A stretch of DNA of 64,000 nucleotides from positions 1 through 64,000 of the forward strand of contig JAANBB010000103.1 of the NCBI GenBank assembly GCA_014621425.1, read 5' to 3'. Made by a program: the position numbers and the translations under genes. This stretch comes from Cylindrodendrum hubeiense (lineage: Eukaryota > Ascomycota > Sordariomycetes > Hypocreales > Nectriaceae). Numbering within the stretch: position 1 is the stretch's first letter; the number at the start of each line of letters is the position of its first letter. The notes below the pieces were generated by a model that made no database searches, had not been told where the DNA came from, and saw only the letters and a list, made by a program, of their open reading frames with translations. Below, piece by piece: positions 19,451 to 31,187 of this stretch.

Positions 19451-21438
19451 ATGGCTGGACCCAGTGGAATTTCTCCCGCGGGAGGAGTTGAAATCTCATA
19501 TGGCGAAGCTGGTTCGTCTTGTACACTGCGATGATAACGTGCAATTGCTGACATCATCTAGGTTACAAGGGCCTCATTAGAGAGCCGTACATCTTTTTCC
19601 TGGCATGTTTCGCTAGTATTGGTGGTGTTCTTTTTGGGTAAGTCGATCAGTGGTGGATGTTAACGGACTTCAATTAACAGCGATAGTTATGACCAAGGCG
19701 TCATCAGTGGCGTGCTGGTAATGAACAACTTCGTATGTCTATTTATCACTGCTATTCAAAACTCATCCGCTGACTGCCCATAGGCAAAGCAATTTCCCCT
19801 CCTGGCCAGCGACGAGACCCTCCAGGGATGGATGGTTGCCGTACTCACTTTGGGTGCTATGTTTGGTGCCCTCATCAACGGCCCAATTGCCGACCGATTG
19901 TCCAGACGGTGGTCCATTCTCCTTGCCAACATCATTTTCCTCATCGGTTCCATTATCCAAGCAGCCGCGGTCAACATCCCCATGATATTCGTGGGACGCT
20001 TCATCGCTGGTCTTTCCGTCGGACAGCTGTCCATGGTGGTGCCTTTGTACCTCAGCGAACTGGCACCTCCCAATCTGCGTGGCAGTCTCGTTGCCATGCA
20101 GCAACTTGGCATCACTGTCGGAATCATGGTTGCATTTTGGCTTGACTATGGTACTCAGCACATCGGCGGGACTGGGGACGGCCAATCACCTGCGGCTTGG
20201 CGCTTTCCCCTTGCTTTCCAGTGTGTTCCTTCGGTGATTCTAGGAGCCGGAACGTTCTTTTTGCCCTACTCACCTCGATGGCTGGTAATGGGAGGTAAGC
20301 ATTCCCCCTTGGTGTGTTTCTTTTCACGCCGCTCACAAACTTCCAGACCGCGAAGAGGAGGCCCGGGCAACCTTGATTCGCATCCGTCGAGTTCCGGCCA
20401 CGGACGATCGCATTAGACTGGAGCTTCTCGAGATCAAAGCGGCAGCTCTGTTTGATCAGCAAACAACGGCAGCGATGTACCCAGGGATTGAATCTCCTGT
20501 TCGAATCGCCTTTGAGAGATACAAGTCTCTCTTCACCGTTCGTCATCTCAACCGTCGATTGGTCATCGCCTGCCTGCTCCAGATTATCCAACAATTTACT
20601 GGTATTTTCACCGTACTAAATTGGTGAATCTCGCTAACCTTTGTTAGGAATTAACGCCATTATTTACTACGCTCCCCAGATCTTCCGCAAAATTGGGCTT
20701 TCCGGAAACTCGATCGATCTTCTAGCAACCGGTGTTGTGGGTGTAATCAACTTCTTCTCGACAATTCCAGCCATCATGTTTATGGATCGTTGGGGCCGCA
20801 AGAAGGTTCTTTTAATCGGTGCCGTGGGAATGAGCATTTCTCAACTGATCGTCGGTACTATTTATGCCGTGTACAGAGACACGTTGGCGGATCACCCCGC
20901 AGCGGGATGGGCGTCGGCTGTCTTCATCTGGCTCTACATCTCCAACTTTGCATTCAGCATCGGATGTGTCAACTGGATCATGCCGTCTGAGATTTTCCCA
21001 CCAGGAGTCCGATCTCAGGCAGTGGGCGTGGCGATTGGAACCAACTGGTTGAGCAATGTGGGTAGCCATTTTCCATCCGGCGTTCAAATACTGACCGGAT
21101 TTAGTTCATTGTTGCGCTCATTACACCTCGAATGCTCTCCGCCATTGAGTTTGGAACATTTTACTTCTTCTTTGGTAAGATTTCCCTTGGCCCCCTTCTT
21201 TGCCATTACTAACTGTGCAGGCTTCTGTCTATTCCTCGGCGTGTGGGTCTTTTTCTTCGTCCCCGAGACCAAGGGAGTCAGAATTGAGGAAATGGACAAG
21301 CTGTTTGGCGGTAATCAGGGCGTGGAGGATATGGAACGAATTGCCAACATCCGGCTTCAGCTTGGAATTGTGACGGGAGATATGGAGAAGGACAATTCCG
21401 GGCATGGCATTTCCACTTCTCAGGTTGAATCCATCTGA
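19451..21438 (+). CDS. MFS sugar transporter (hexose-transporter/quinate-permease type)
   Basis: Eight exons: 19451-19511, 19562-19637, 19681-19732, 19784-20294, 20347-20601, 20648-21057, 21105-21174 and 21221-21438, giving 550 aa. Intron 1 has the weak donor GTTCGT. Sugar-porter signatures appear in order: GDSYDQGVISG in helix 1, GPIADRLSRRWSI, VGRFIAGLSVGQLSMVVPLY, LPYSPRWLVM, CLLQIIQQFTGINAI, MDRWGRKKVLL and FVPETKGVRIEEMD. The helix-7 QQFTGINAI motif marks a hexose-type porter. It is flanked by the kinase and the regulator of the same operator group, so it is the probable uptake system for the cluster's sugar or polyol. Substrate unknown. Confidence 0.9.
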
Positions 21439-21945
21439 TGAAGCAGAGCATAACTCTGAATTAAGTGGTTGATCGCAGCCAGGGCTCACTTGGTCTGCAG
21501 TCTACCAAACTGAGGTGTCTCAATCCTAGATAGTTCCACTCGGGCTAGCCATTTTCAGACGGAATTGAAGTTATCATTGCACTCTATCTGCGTACATCGT
21601 CGGCTCAATTGATACTGATCGGGTAGGGGATTCCCTACGCGTCACTTTTAGCCACATTGTAAACACGTAACCCTTTTCCAGTATCTGATGTTGAAGCACC
21701 AGCTCTTGATGCGACCGTACCAGCAATGTAACTTTATCCCCGCAGTCGGCGACGCGATCCACTCCACCGTCAGCCTACCCAATCTAAAAGTTGGGGATAA
21801 TCCACATCGGCCCTCTGTGCTCCGACGCTACCCCACTCGTTGCGAAGTGAGCACACGTGAGATACTGACGCTTCTGCATGCGTCTCAGATCAATGTTGAT
21901 ATCCTGCAGACGTTTAGATGAGAGGCTGTTATCCGTTGGTGGCCC
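21439..21945. promoter_or_regulatory. Promoter of Zn2Cys6 gene 2 with TCGG-N11-CCGA site
   Basis: Site at 21808-21824 (TCGGCCCTCTGTGCTCCGA), 122 bp before the ATG. On the minus strand its interior contains the same AGCACAG core as the SDR/kinase site. This suggests autoregulation. Nothing else was recognised. Confidence 0.68.
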
Positions 21946-24178
21946 ATGAGCAGAATGGGTCCCTCCAGACGATCTCGGTCACCAGTCCAGCCCCGGGCAT
22001 GTCTCAATTGCCAGAAAAGAAAAAGCCGATGCTTGCTAAGCAGAACTGGCGGGGGGCCATGCTCCTATTGCTCTCGGACAGGGAAAACCTGCAGCTTTGT
22101 TAATCCCCCAGACCGGACCCCCCTGACAAGGAGGAATCTTGATGCAGCTGAACTCCGATGCGTGCAGCTTCAATCACTGCTGCAGTCCTTACATCCCCAG
22201 CTTAACATTGACGCAGCCCTTGCGAATCTCGACACCAATGGCGAGGCCAATCCCCCGGCAATCGACTTTGAGGATGCCCAGACACAAATTGAAACGGACC
22301 GGGATCAGCCAGCCCATGAATTCGAGTGGCACGAAACGTCATTGCCGCTAGACTCGGGCTCTCCTGCAGGGGATTTGAGGATCAAGGACGGCATGGCAAC
22401 GCTCTCCACTCTCGACGCAGGATACCTAGGTAGGCCGCCGATCATACTGCTCCTCAATGGTCACCAAAACAGGACTAACACTTCATTAGGAAGCAGCTCG
22501 GGCTCAAACTTGCTCCAAGAAATTGCCTCCATGCTCCCAGAACTTGCAACACCAAGCGTGTCAAGCGACCATCACAGCACTTCGCCTGGGACATGGCGGT
22601 CACGCAGAGCACCTGAAAATATTCTGGATCCGCCAGGGCTGGCCTCTTCGGCCATCACAGGTCACCTTATCGATGCATACTTTTTATTTTACAATGTTTC
22701 TTACCCAATCCTACACGAAAGAACTTTCCGAGAGAAGGTTGCCAGCCGACAGCAGCGGAGATGCAAGTCCTCTTGGAACGTCATCTACTTTATGGTTCTT
22801 GCTTTTGGACATTGGATATCCACGACTGATGCCCATCATGAGCAGTCCAAATACTACTCCGCTGCTAGATCCTACTTGTCGATCCAAATGCTCGAATCTG
22901 GTACCGTGGAAACTGTACAGGCATTCTTGCTGATGGGTAACTATCTCCAGAAGATTGATCGGCCCAATACCGGCTACAATTTTGTAGGAATAGCGTACAA
23001 GATGGCTTTGGGGCTTGGCATGCATCGAGAAACCCCGGGGGTCGAAGACAATATTGGCCACGAGCGTCGCCGGCAGCTGTTTTGGACTGTGTACTGTTTC
23101 GACAGCGGGTTCAACATCACAACAGGGCGGCCACCCAATGTTTCGGAGGGTGTCGTTGATACACAAATCCCGAGAAATATACAAGACAAGGTAATTATAG
23201 TCCTAATTTGCCCTGGGTATCGCTAATGAGTTCAAGGACCTCGCTCTCCTCTCGCCAGTTCCAGCGACGGTGGATTGCCCAACCACCCTATCCGCAATCA
23301 TTGCACAGGCACAGCTAGCCAGACTTGCCAATGTTCTGTACCATGAATTTCTGTTGGCCAAGACGGCAAACGCAAAACTTGAGTACCAAGTTGCCGAAGC
23401 CACAGAACGCAACCTTGTCACTTGGCGGCAGACCCTTCCCAGCTACTTTACATCACCAGATGTCCCAACATGGTTCCTAGGTCCTCGCGCTGTTGTACTC
23501 TGGAAAGAGCAGAATCTGCGGATAATTCTGTGGCGCGGAAGCACACGGTACCACAGTTTTCTTCCAAGCAAAATGGACGCCGAAAAGCGCTGTCTTGAAG
23601 TTGCAATGCAAAGCATCCACGATATTGCAGCATTCTGCAGTGCCTATGATGGTATCCTGCACTTGGGAATTGCTTGGTATGCAACATACTTTTTGTTTCA
23701 GGCCGCTTTGGTGCTTGAAGCAAGCTATCTTGACAAGGAGAACCAGCAACGGTCCGATGATGAAACTGCCATCTGGCAGGTTGTGGTTGCGGAAGCCCGC
23801 GAGTGTTTGGTGATTCTTGCCCAGAAGAGCAAGTCTGCAAGTCGCTGTTTGGAGGTTTTAGACCTCATTCATAGAAGAACGCAGGCCCGAAACATTATAG
23901 GACTCGATCATACTGCATCACAGCCTGGGCAAATATTAGAGGGCTATCAACAACAATTGCCAGTTACTGGAAATGGCGAGGCTGTAACTCTAGCTGGCGC
24001 TGGAGGTGAATGCGCTGCCATTGCAGTCAATGAATTTGGTCTGTATGACGATACCTCGGACTTGACTCTGCGGATGATTCTTGATCAAACACCGTGGGGA
24101 TATCTGGACAATACCCCGATGGATGCAATGTTCAATGACTGGATTTATCCGCAGTTTGAATTACAAACCGATAGTTAA
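21946..24178 (+). CDS. Zn2Cys6 transcription factor 2 (candidate regulator of the TCGG-N11-CCGA group)
   Basis: Exons 21946-22429, 22490-23190 and 23237-24178 give 708 aa. Intron 1 is 60 nt and in frame, but it carries GTAGGC, branch point GGACTAACA and CATTAG, so it is called. The cluster is Cys19-X2-Cys22-X6-Cys29-X9-Cys39-X2-Cys42-X6-Cys49. The fungal-specific TF domain spans about residues 210-450, with HLIDAYFLFYNVSYPILHE, GIAYKMALGLGMHRE and CFDSGFNITTGRPP. Genes on both sides carry CGG-N11-CCG sites, the spacing recognised by Gal4-type dimers, which makes this protein their most likely regulator (inference). Confidence 0.9.
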
Positions 24179-24271
24179 TTCAAGGAAACGGATCAGTCTA
24201 GTTAATTTTACTGAACTTTAAGTCTATACTTGTTCAATTTGTATTATTTCTAAGAATATTTTGTCTTCTAT

Positions 24272-25297
24272 TTACGGCAGAACATAGCCACCGTCGATGA
24301 GCACATCGCTTCCTGTCATGTATGTGGACGCGTCGCTAGCAAGGTAAAGATAAAGACCCTTGATCTCCTTCACGTGGCCTTGTCTTCCGAGGGATGACAT
24401 TCGATAAGCCTCGTTCAGCGCCGTGGGACCTGCGCCCATCTTGGTGTCGAAGAAGCCGGGCGAAACAATGTTCACTCTGGCAAACTCCCGCCACTCGCGG
24501 GCCAAAGACTTGCCAAAGTGGGTAACGAAGGCCTTGGTGCTGTTGTAAACTGGTTGATCAACAGGGACGTTGACGATATGGGCGCTCATGCTGGACGTGA
24601 TGATAAGGTTTCCTGCTCCTTGGCGTTGGAAGACCTCGCCAGCATACTTTGCGCAATAAACAACTCCGTTGACTATCAACAGTTAGCAACTAGAAGCGAA
24701 AAAGGTGTGCAAAGCAACTAACCATTCACAGACATCTGCTTGTCAAACTCTTCGAGAGTTTGCTCCAAGATAGGCTTAGAAATTGCCATGCCTAGCGAAT
24801 TTAGCTCCTAATTCTCCGAGAGGGATTATCCAATCTTACCGGCGTTGGCCACAAAAACGTCGATTCTACCAAAATCTTTGACAACCGCGGCTATGGTGCT
24901 CTGCACTTGCTCAGAATTCGAGACTATCAGTTGTTAGCATTAGTTCCCGTGCACTTGGCAGTCAATGTTCATACCGTCAACCTTGTAGGCGGCAGTCTTG
25001 ACACCGTGCTCCTTGCCAATTTCCTCTGCCTTTGCAATCGCGGCGTCGTTTCTTTTGCGTGTTAGCTGGCCCCTGAAAATTGGCAAGGTTGACTTACGAG
25101 TTATACCAGAAGACAACCTGCGCATTTGCTTCAGCCATAGCTTCTGCTACAGCAAGACCCAAGCCATCGGCAGCGCCAGTCACAACCACGACCTTGCCAG
25201 TCAACTTGAACTGCTCAAGGACGTTGGAGGGCGTGTTGGGGAAGGGCCGAGGGAAGCCATCCCGGAGTTTCAGGCAATCATCAACGGTCATAGACAT
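24272..25297 (-). CDS. SDR, L-sorbose/ketose reductase-like (Sou1 type)
   Basis: Five exons on the minus strand: 25297-25098, 25051-24975, 24923-24840, 24791-24723 and 24672-24272, giving 276 aa. Cofactor motif TGAADGLG near residue 41; Tyr65 and Asn66 after the second strand (VVFWYNSND) suit an NADP(H)-preferring sorbose-reductase group. VANAG, SSMSAHIV, YNSTK (catalytic Tyr/Lys) and VSPGFFDTKM complete the pattern. It ends VLIDGGYVLP. It is convergent with TF2 (93 bp apart), and its own promoter has a TCGG-N11-CCGA site 120 bp upstream, which ties it to the cluster. It probably interconverts a ketose and its polyol. Confidence 0.9.
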
Positions 25298-26316
25298 CTT
25301 GGCGGTATTTTTTAATGGTTTGTGTTGTTGGAACGGCTGTGTGAGTTTGACAAGCCTTTTATACTGAGCTTACTCACATGTATGCCAAGTTAGCTTGCGG
25401 AAGCAGACCCACTTGTCGGAGCTCTGTGCCCCGACTCCTTGAGAATGACGTAGATTGGGTGAGGGGATTTACCAGATGGGTCACAAGGAAGGATGATGGG
25501 GAAAACTAACGTACCGGTATCAGGTGCTGCGAAAAAGGAGCACGCCGAGAAATGCCACCACTGGCTCGCATGTATTGGCGTTCGGCGTATTGTGGCCCGA
25601 GCCAGCTCCTCAATTGAAGCCCAACCCCGCAATCAGCCGAGAGACGTGATACCCACATCTGACAAAAGACGTGTCCTCTCCAAAGAATGGGCAGAGTTAC
25701 CACCTTGAGTATTAACCGCCCATTTTCTATTATTGGCTGTTCATCACTATAACATCTCGAATGTTGGCCCGGGTTTTGAGCGGTGGACCCATTCTTAATA
25801 ACTCGCGTGCTTAAGCATGACTTGTGGTCTCTTATTGCGTGACAATATTCTACTTTTTGCTCCTCCATTTGTGCTTATGTACCGAGTATATTAAACATCT
25901 ATAACTCAATTCCTGTAGGCCCTTCAAGTAGCATACAATTCGAGGAACAATGTTGCAAGAAATGCGGAGTCAAAAATAGTGGGCGTGTTGGCTACCCTAC
26001 ACAATGTGACAATTGAATCAAGCTGAGTGTCATAATCTATCGTGGGAGATTTGTTACAGATGGGATGGTATTACAATCAGATTCCAAGATCGGCATACGA
26101 AGAACGAATCCATCTGGTGTCATTGAGCGTTATGTTTCTTGTTGGAATCTATATATTGCCAAGTGTTTAAGACACCGTGATTATAGGAAGTCAACAATTG
26201 ATCTTCATTCTAAAGAGAGCAAAAGTCCAAGTTTAAAACGCCAATGTTTTATTAACAAAGTAGCGCCATATCTACCCTCATTCTGTGCTCGCATGATTAC
26301 AGTAGACAATACGTTT
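25298..26316. promoter_or_regulatory. Promoter of the sorbose-reductase-like gene, then empty spacer
   Basis: TCGG-N11-CCGA at 25417-25433 (TCGGAGCTCTGTGCCCCGA), 120 bp upstream of the ATG at 25297. From about 25450 to 26316 no supported gene was seen. Confidence 0.6.
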
Positions 26317-26928
26317 TCACGCGACTGTAGCGTCAACCTCAGTGGTCGTGTAAGTCGCGCATGTATTCCCAGCTGTGTCGACTGTAACCTGAGCCAGGTC
26401 GTCATGACCGCTGGCGCAAGCCCCACCCGAAGCCGTGAGCTGGCCGTTGTTGAAAGTAACAAACTCAATCCCCTGTGCGTTGCAGTCCTCGGCGCGGAAA
26501 GCAGTGCCGTTGAAGCCGACACAAGCCTGCACATCAACAAGATCTGGCCGGAATCCAGCAGTGAAGGTTCGCTGCACACGCAACACATCTTGACCATTAA
26601 GAGATGTTGGGGTGATTTGACGGTCGATGGCTTCATTGACACATGCTGCGTCAACGATTTCGCCGTTGTTGCGGAAGGTAAGGCATTCATTGCCTGGCAC
26701 ACCGCCGATTTCGAAAAAGACAAGAGTCTGGTCATCTGCCACTGCGACATCACCCCCATTGGTAGTGTCGTCTGCTGCATTGTCGCTATCGTTGTTGGCG
26801 TCGTCTTGGGGAGTGTTGCCATCGGCAACACAATCATTATTGGAACCACCATTTCCACCAGATTGCCTAGGACGGATCGACATGGCAGAGACTGCAGCGG
26901 CGAGAGAGAGGATAAAAAGGAGCTTCAT
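26317..26928 (-). CDS. Small secreted protein, unknown function
   Basis: Single exon, 203 aa, minus strand, ATG at 26928. The signal peptide MKLLFILSLAAAVSA is followed by SIRPRQ, a possible processing site, then a Gly/Asn/Asp-rich acidic linker (about residues 22-55). A globular part follows with seven Cys residues (NDC, NEC, AAC, QAC, EDC, GAC, NTC). No family was recognised. A 294-codon frame lies antisense over the same bases, but it lacks a signal peptide or any domain and is a shadow. The mature acidic protein could be a wall-associated or effector-like secreted protein. Confidence 0.75.
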   Translation of the reverse strand: MKLLFILSLAAAVSAMSIRPRQSGGNGGSNNDCVADGNTPQDDANNDSDNAADDTTNGGDVAVADDQTLVFFEIGGVPGNECLTFRNNGEIVDAACVNEAIDRQITPTSLNGQDVLRVQRTFTAGFRPDLVDVQACVGFNGTAFRAEDCNAQGIEFVTFNNGQLTASGGACASGHDDLAQVTVDTAGNTCATYTTTEVDATVA

Positions 26929-27952
26929 GATGCCAGAAAGATGGTATAGGTAATGGAAATGAATGGGTGGGCCGGCCACTGAGAGAAGCGAGAGGGGGAT
27001 GAGAGTAAGGATGATATTGACTCACAACTTTCTGCTAAGACAGCAGTAGACTCAAGTTTAAATACTTACTCAGACTCAATTTTCGCGAAGCATTTTCCCT
27101 CCACTAATTCCCTACTTGAGGATCGTGATGATAGAACATCAGTTTCACATTCGTCGGAACCACCCCTGCACTGAGTCGCACCAACGTCTGCGGTCGCATC
27201 TTGGAGCGAACCGATCATCTGAAACCGGGCGCTAATCTCGGATTTTAATAGACTATTGCAGGCTTTTTTAAGCGACCCTGAATGCCGGATTTGACAGTAA
27301 GCTTTGAGCTGTTATTGGCGGATAATTGAGCAATTTTACGCATTGATTGAAAGTGAGTTACTTGATGGGTTTCAATTTTCTTTAATAATTGGGTAAAAAC
27401 GTTTGGCTTCAGGTTGAAAAGATTGCAATGCTAATGTGAAGTAGCTTTTGTTATTGTAAGCGACTTAGTAGCTCGAAGTAATCTGGGGGCTTGGAGTTAG
27501 GTACGAGGGGAAACACAAGCGGAAAGAAAAATGGAAATTAGTTAGGGAGGAGAAGGAGGAGAATATTACATCTAGAAGTACACAATGAGGATTTATTATG
27601 TGCAACAGCCTGGCCTTAGAAGGTCATATCGATAACCCTTCTGTCCTTGCCCTACGCTGTACATCTGTATAACAAGCTGGAATGTCACAGTAGTAAATGA
27701 TGGCATATTTCCCAGTTCGAGGCTGGATTTTGGTTCGAACCTGTGTCGCATTGCTGACTACGGCAAAAAGGAATGATCACTCCACCAATGCGGATTGCAA
27801 TAATGGCCTACACTGCTTCTGACAGCCTGCAGCCCACTTCGTTGATCTTGGTTTGGGTTTCCCCATTGGTTGAACATATTTCTACGAAGACACAATGTTG
27901 ATATGCCTTGAGTACAACGCCACTGTGGCTATCATGGCATTCTGGACGCTGC
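26929..27952. other. Intergenic, nothing recognised
   Basis: About 1 kb of promoter and spacer. No tRNA, repeat or coding signature was seen. Confidence 0.4.
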
Positions 27953-28189
27953 ATGTCAATCCGGCTGTTTGTATTGATGTGGGCATGGTTGGCTGTGTTC
28001 GCTATATGCTGTGGCAGCCAAGTCAGTATCCTATTCATTCTATGCGGAGCTGCATACTTTCGACTACACATAGGCTCTATGGTGAATGAGGAGATATTGA
28101 GGAGAATTGGACGGGTCAGTTTGTCTGACGTTTTGGCAGCAGTACTGGGCCAAAGATGTGGTAAAAGGTTCAAAGAATTGGATCTATAG
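27953..28189 (+). CDS. Possible small membrane protein or gene fragment
   Basis: 78 codons from ATG 27953. A strongly hydrophobic stretch covers about residues 4-40 (LFVLMWAWLAVFAICC and ILFILCGAAYF), likely two membrane helices, followed by a charged tail ending KRFKELDL. No family was recognised; it could be the last exon or a remnant of a larger membrane protein. The overlapping minus-strand frame (27808-28173) is less protein-like. Confidence 0.3.
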   Translation: MSIRLFVLMWAWLAVFAICCGSQVSILFILCGAAYFRLHIGSMVNEEILRRIGRVSLSDVLAAVLGQRCGKRFKELDL

Positions 28190-29877
28190 ATCTATAGCTT
28201 TTTAGTAGGAGATACAGTTAGCGTGGAGTGCACAAGACACGGAGAGTGTACGGGATCTAATAAGGAAAGCCACGGAATCAGAATATAGGACTTGAATAAA
28301 TGAGGAACAGGTAGATGGGAGGGACAATTTCGTTGTTGATATTGATCAATGAACGTCTTGAGGACTGCCTAAAAATATCTACATAAAGCTGGATAGGCTA
28401 AGAAGACATACTAGGCTAGTGTAGACTATGTAACCTATAAGAGGCTCTAAATACCCGATGACGTCGAGCCCGATATCCGTCAGCGGAGCTTTCTAGGCGA
28501 GGGTCGGCATACCGACGTTTATTAACGAACTTAAAATTCACTGGGGAGGAACAAGACACTTGATCAAGTGCCTCTGAGCACAACCGGCCGGGTTGAAGGT
28601 AAAGATAGCGATGATAGCTGGTGCGGTTTTCGGTTGCTTTGGCAGACTGACCAGGGATGACACGGCTACACGAGCTACTAGAGATACTTAAGATAATACT
28701 GGACTAGGCTCCAGACCAGCTGATACTACAGCCTTCAATTCTCAATCACTCTACCCCATTCTTGGATAATGACTCTTCTTACTCTACGACCACACTCTTC
28801 TATCATTCGGATTGTCAATTGCTTGCATGGCTCTTGTGTCGTTATTATTCTACTACCCAGACACTTGTCGAGACCAAGGACGCCACCCTGCGCAAGCTTT
28901 TGCTACTGGTGGGTGCGTTTGTTTTGCCCGGTGAGCGTTTCTGCCCATCCCAGTGCGACTGCCATGGTAATGACACGAGGCAAAAAAAGAAAAAGGGTGC
29001 ACTTTCAGGATTGAACCGTTGTCGCTGTCGGAAGTACCTGCTGACTTTGAACCTAACGAAACTGTCCCATTGAGCGAGCTACTTCTAATTCATGTCGTGA
29101 TAAGCGCATGTGGCAAACCTTGTTAAAATCTCCCCGACATAAGTCGATAAGCTAGGAATCGGCAGATCTTCATCTCGCTCTGGATCTGGAGGGGCTTTTC
29201 CTTCGCGCCGCAGCAGATTCAGTGCAGAGCGGGGACGACGTCAAAACTAATGGGAGCGGGGAAGCTCCTTTTTGTAATTTGCATCCAACCTCCTCCGAAC
29301 CAATTAACATCAACCAGTACTGAAGAGGACTTCAATCAGCTCATCGTATTGGGGCGTTTTGAAGATATTCGTATACGTCCTGTACGCGGAACTAGCTCCA
29401 CAGTACAGCGTATTCGTGGCTTTGGCTGTGTATCTAACCAAGCTAGGCCAGGCCGACCAAATTATACGCGTACGGATGTGTCGGCACACGCGCTAATCCC
29501 TGTGCGCTTTCGCTCTCGCTCTCGCTGTTGCACTCGTATCCTAATATTCTATGGCGCTTGTCACTGTCTTTCCGTATTTACAAGGGCCGAGAGCACGGAA
29601 ATGGAAAAGGGAGAGGCGCATGCATGCAGTCGCACTTTACAAGGCTCTAATGGCCTTAGCATGTTTGCTAGTCGTATCGTGGGACATAATCACCAGATTT
29701 GTGTCCCTCTCAAGCCTCCTTCCGCGTATTAACATTTTACATAAAAGAACACTCTTATCCACTTCTTGTGAGCACACCAATCTTGGCAACTACAGAATAC
29801 ACTTGGACTCAGCTCCTACTCCAGTGCTATCTGGTTTATTCCCCTACCTTCTCGACATTCACCAATCCTGATACGAG
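28190..29877. other. Intergenic, no supported gene
   Basis: About 1.7 kb. Frames at 28762-29073 and 28769-29014 overlap each other in different registers. A basic stretch (GKKRKRV, about 28979-29000) is followed in another frame by an acidic coding-like stretch (about 29010-29120), so an unrecognised or decayed short gene is possible. The 29250-29732 frame is probably leader sequence of the next gene. Confidence 0.35.
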
Positions 29878-30782
29878 ATGCCGACTCTCGAGACGTACAA
29901 TGGATACCCGCTATGGCGGTATATCCCCTCGTTGCCAGCTGCCATCATCTTTACGGTGATTTTTGTGCTCCTGACGGCGGCGCATAGCTGGAAGTTGTTC
30001 AGGCATCGAATGTGGTTCTGCATCCCCTTCGTTGTCGGAGGATTCTGTAAGTCCCCTCCAATCTTGTGCATCGTGGACCCCGCTGACAAGCGGCTCTCCC
30101 TCAAGTCGAGGTTATAGGCTACATCGGTCGATTATTGGCCTACAACTCCACGGGAACGATCATCCCCTATATCCTACAGTCCATCTTCCTCCTGCTCGCT
30201 CCGATCCTCTTTGCCGCATCCCTCTACATGACCCTCAGCCGCGTCATTCGCGCTGTCCATGGCGAAACATGCGCCATGATCGCGCCTCGCTGGCTTACTC
30301 GCATTTTCGTCGCCGGCGATGCCTTCAGCTTTCTGATACAAGCTAGCGGTGCCGGCCTTCGTGTGCAAGCTGGTAGCGGGTCGAGCAACTCAAACCCAAA
30401 CCTTGGGTCAAACATCATCGTCGGCGGGTTGATCTTCCAGATTGCTGTGTTTGCTGTGTACGTTACCACTGCAGTCCGGTTTCAGATCAACTTCAAGCGG
30501 CACGAGGCTTCGAAGAACGTGTTGGACGTGCCGTGGCAGGCTTGCCTCAACATGCTCTACGTTACGTCGGCGTTTGTCATGATCCGAAACATTTTCAGAG
30601 TTGCAGAATATGCGATGGGCAGCGATGGGTACTTGCTTGGTCACGAATGGGGAGTGTACGTTTTTGATGCCTCACTGATGACACTCACTATGACGTGGTT
30701 TTTCCTACGATACCCGAGCCAACTGGTGACGAGAGGGACCTCGGATGCTGGAATTGAGATGTCGACATCGGAAACTGCCTAG
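29878..30782 (+). CDS. RTA1-family seven-helix membrane protein
   Basis: Exons 29878-30046 and 30106-30782 give 281 aa. Seven hydrophobic segments are visible, starting with SLPAAIIFTVIFVLLTAAHS. RTA1/RSB1-family signatures follow: the FEVIGYIGRLLA block across the splice junction, ILQSIFLLLAPILFAASLYM with LSRVIRA, RIFVAGDAFSFLIQASGAGL and RNIFRVAEY. The C-terminal tail is short and polar. Members are linked to lipid translocation and azole or 7-aminocholesterol tolerance in yeast. Location should be the plasma membrane; the substrate is unknown. Confidence 0.92.
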
Positions 30783-31187
30783 AGGGGACAAACAGTGGAG
30801 GGAAGCAGATGACCAAATGCATAGGTAATAATTTCCTGGTCTTGTTATTGCTATTGATTCATGTTGATATTTTCAACACATTGGTGACTGAAATCACGTT
30901 GAGAATAAATCCGGAAGCATTCATAGTTGAGTGGGGATAATGCTTCTGCGTGAGTGTGGGAAAGGAAAGTGGCGATGGATCCACACGGGCTGAGCTGCAT
31001 GTACATAGGTCAGAGCGATGGAAGACAGATTAGTAAGCCAGTGCGTGATGCTGAATATTTAAATAAATAGCTTCAATCCCAACCTGACCCCACCCAACCT
31101 AAAAAAGCTCAAAGCTGACGAACGACGAACCACACACAGAGAGGCAGTAGATTATTTCCAGCATCGGTCGGTAGCCTCGGTATCACT
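30783..31187. other. Intergenic/promoter of the Tma64 gene
   Basis: 405 bp with no gene; pyrimidine- and AC-rich leader just before the ATG at 31188. Confidence 0.4.

Noticed and set aside
26065..26949. 294-codon plus-strand frame
   Set aside because: Antisense to a 203-aa gene with a clear signal peptide and Cys pattern; the plus frame has no domain or signal.
28762..29120. Two overlapping frames with a basic and an acidic stretch
   Set aside because: I could not build a consistent exon model or recognise a family.
29250..29871. 160- and 106-codon frames before the RTA1 gene
   Set aside because: They overlap in different registers, have no domain and lie in the probable leader of the RTA1-family gene.
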